Shown: positions 6,483 to 7,348 of the stretch, piece by piece
Layout of the letters: each line of letters starts with the position of its first letter
Position numbering within the stretch: the stretch's first letter is position 1
Assembly: GCA_017547265.1 (NCBI GenBank)
Contig: JAFYQC010000263.1
Coordinates: forward strand, 1 to 7,348
Origin: Kiritimatiellia bacterium
GTDB taxonomy: Bacteria; Verrucomicrobiota; Kiritimatiellia; RFP12; UBA1067
Reading direction: 5' to 3'
Length of the DNA stretch: 7,348 bases
Notes under the pieces: model-generated
Told to the model about the DNA's origin: nothing
Databases searched by the model: none
What the model saw: the letters and a program-made list of their open reading frames with translations, nothing else
Program-made: the position numbers and the translations under genes

Positions 6483-7235
6483 CTATTTAGTACAAGCATT
6501 GGCAAAGCGAGGAAGCAATTCGGCATATACCTCAGCCGATCTTCTACGAACAGCGACACCCGACTCAGAATGCATATCACCAAGGCACGGCAGACAGATT
6601 GCACAGCAACTTTGATCTCTATCGTCGTATTCCCAGGTTTCATCGGCAAATTCCGTCTCTACAATGACTTTAGGAGATTTATCTACTTCCAATGCCACAG
6701 GTAGCAACTTTAACAGCAAATTGGCAACATGCTGTCCTTCAACGGGGAAAATGTTCTCAATTGTAAAATGCTTCCCTTGTTTCCACCCCATTTCCGTAAC
6801 ATCGGTAACGATAATCATCCTGTTGTCTATCCGCTTTTTATTCAGCACTCGAACAACCTCACACGCACCACGACTATCTTCTTCCTCATCGCCTGTAAAA
6901 GCGACCATTACATTCGCATCGAACGTCTTCCGTATCATGCCAGAAACAACAGCGGCATTCGTAATCAGATTGTCAAATGAACCCCGCCACATTTCTCCGT
7001 TACAATCGGCATAGCAACGATTTGCAACCATATCCACATGCGAAGAAACAACAACAACAGGCTTCGACGGATTAAAGTCACGCCTGACGAATATCTTAGC
7101 CAAACGTCCATCCCAAAACATCTTCCACTTTTCGTCAAGACATCCGGCGATAGCATTCAATCTACGATAGTCAATAAACTCATATCCATTATCTCTGCAA
7201 GGCAACGCAATCTTCTTCAGCACTTCTCTCAACAT
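6483..7235 (-). CDS. Compact M20/M28/M42-type zinc peptidase-like hydrolase
   Basis: The 250-aa protein shows the di-metal site of co-catalytic zinc exopeptidases in order: SSHVDMV (64-70, His66 and Asp68), GSFDNLITNAAVV (85-97, bridging Asp88), FTGDEEED (113-120, general-base Glu117 and metal ligand Glu118), TDVTEMGW (144-151, Asp145) and GDMHSESG (219-226, His222). All expected ligands are present, so it is probably an active aminopeptidase, deacylase or carboxypeptidase. No signal peptide is seen, so it should be cytosolic. It is short for M20 or M42 enzymes (about 340-450 aa) and has no room for their lid or dimerisation domain. A Cys cluster (210, 211, 214, 217) sits just before the last His ligand. 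AAGGG lies seven bases before the ATG. Base composition is clearly more AT-rich than in the genes from 1 to 2400. The precise family and substrate are not determined. Confidence 0.75.
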   Translation of the reverse strand: MLREVLKKIALPCRDNGYEFIDYRRLNAIAGCLDEKWKMFWDGRLAKIFVRRDFNPSKPVVVVSSHVDMVANRCYADCNGEMWRGSFDNLITNAAVVSGMIRKTFDANVMVAFTGDEEEDSRGACEVVRVLNKKRIDNRMIIVTDVTEMGWKQGKHFTIENIFPVEGQHVANLLLKLLPVALEVDKSPKVIVETEFADETWEYDDRDQSCCAICLPCLGDMHSESGVAVRRRSAEVYAELLPRFANACTK

Positions 7236-7276
7236 ATACTTTCCCTTTTCATTCCGTCTGACCGAAAGCGAAAGCT

Positions 7277-7348
7277 TTACTTTCTCCGAATCTCAACATA
7301 ATGTATCGATCCACACAGAACAACATTTTTCACATCCTTAAACATCCC
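7277..7348 (-). CDS. Possible C-terminal tail of an upstream CDS
   Basis: From the window edge the minus strand is open for 23 codons, ending in VVLCGSIHYVEIRRK and a TAA at 7279-7277, 41 nt before the peptidase ATG. The alternating hydrophobic pattern followed by a basic end looks like the last strand of a folded domain, and the position suits the previous gene of a minus-strand cluster. It contains an ATG, so it could instead be a chance short frame. The product is not recognisable. The short stretch after it (about 7240-7276) has only a weak 5-bp AAAGC/GCTTT stem. Confidence 0.4.
   Translation of the reverse strand, partial: GMFKDVKNVVLCGSIHYVEIRRK

Noticed and set aside
7260..7348. Promoter for the peptidase (TTGTTC, 17 bp, TATGTT)
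   Set aside because: Only 3 and 4 of 6 consensus matches, in a stretch that may itself be coding.

Overview
All seven genes or gene fragments I can support lie on the minus strand, so transcription runs from high to low coordinates: the tail of an unidentified CDS (7348-7277), a compact metallopeptidase (7235-6483), an RtcB RNA ligase (6379-5225), a large SEDS/class B penicillin-binding protein fusion (5209-2579), a stand-alone IMP cyclohydrolase domain (2379-1699), an AMP-forming acyl-CoA ligase (1699-212) and the 5' part of folE (193-1). Coding is dense, with good AAGGA-type ribosome binding sites and one clear TATAAT promoter. This is ordinary bacterial chromosome, with no phage, transposon, RNA gene or CRISPR signal. 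A diderm such as a gut or anaerobic member of the PVC group (Kiritimatiellota, Lentisphaerota, Verrucomicrobiota) would fit the IMP cyclohydrolase style and gene mix, but this is a weak inference.

Region 1-2442 is very GC-rich and biosynthetic. It has its own promoter (-35 2437-2442, -10 2413-2418), then IMP cyclohydrolase (purine synthesis), an acyl-CoA ligase overlapping it by one base, and folE (GTP cyclohydrolase I, folate/pterin) 18 nt further on. Two small oddities sit here: a 10-bp inverted repeat that brackets the -10 box and buries the Shine-Dalgarno, and a degenerate 7-bp tandem repeat across the ligase/folE junction.

Region 2443-2578 is non-coding and holds a strong hairpin but no recognisable terminator.

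Region 2579-6379 holds rtcB and, 15 nt after its stop, the 876-aa fusion protein. This is the most interesting item. The N-terminal part is recognisably FtsW/RodA-like (SEDS glycosyltransferase) and the C-terminal part FtsI-like (transpeptidase). The transpeptidase has lost the active-site serine, the SxN motif and the KTG motif. The SEDS half appears to have lost its essential extracellular Asp and the two helices that carry the QPDxGT motif. Overall folds, membrane segments and flanking motifs are kept in one uninterrupted frame, which suggests a conserved pseudoenzyme rather than a decaying gene.

Region 6380-7348 is visibly more AT-rich and carries the small dinuclear-metal peptidase. No shared pathway for rtcB, the peptidase and the fusion protein can be read from the sequence.
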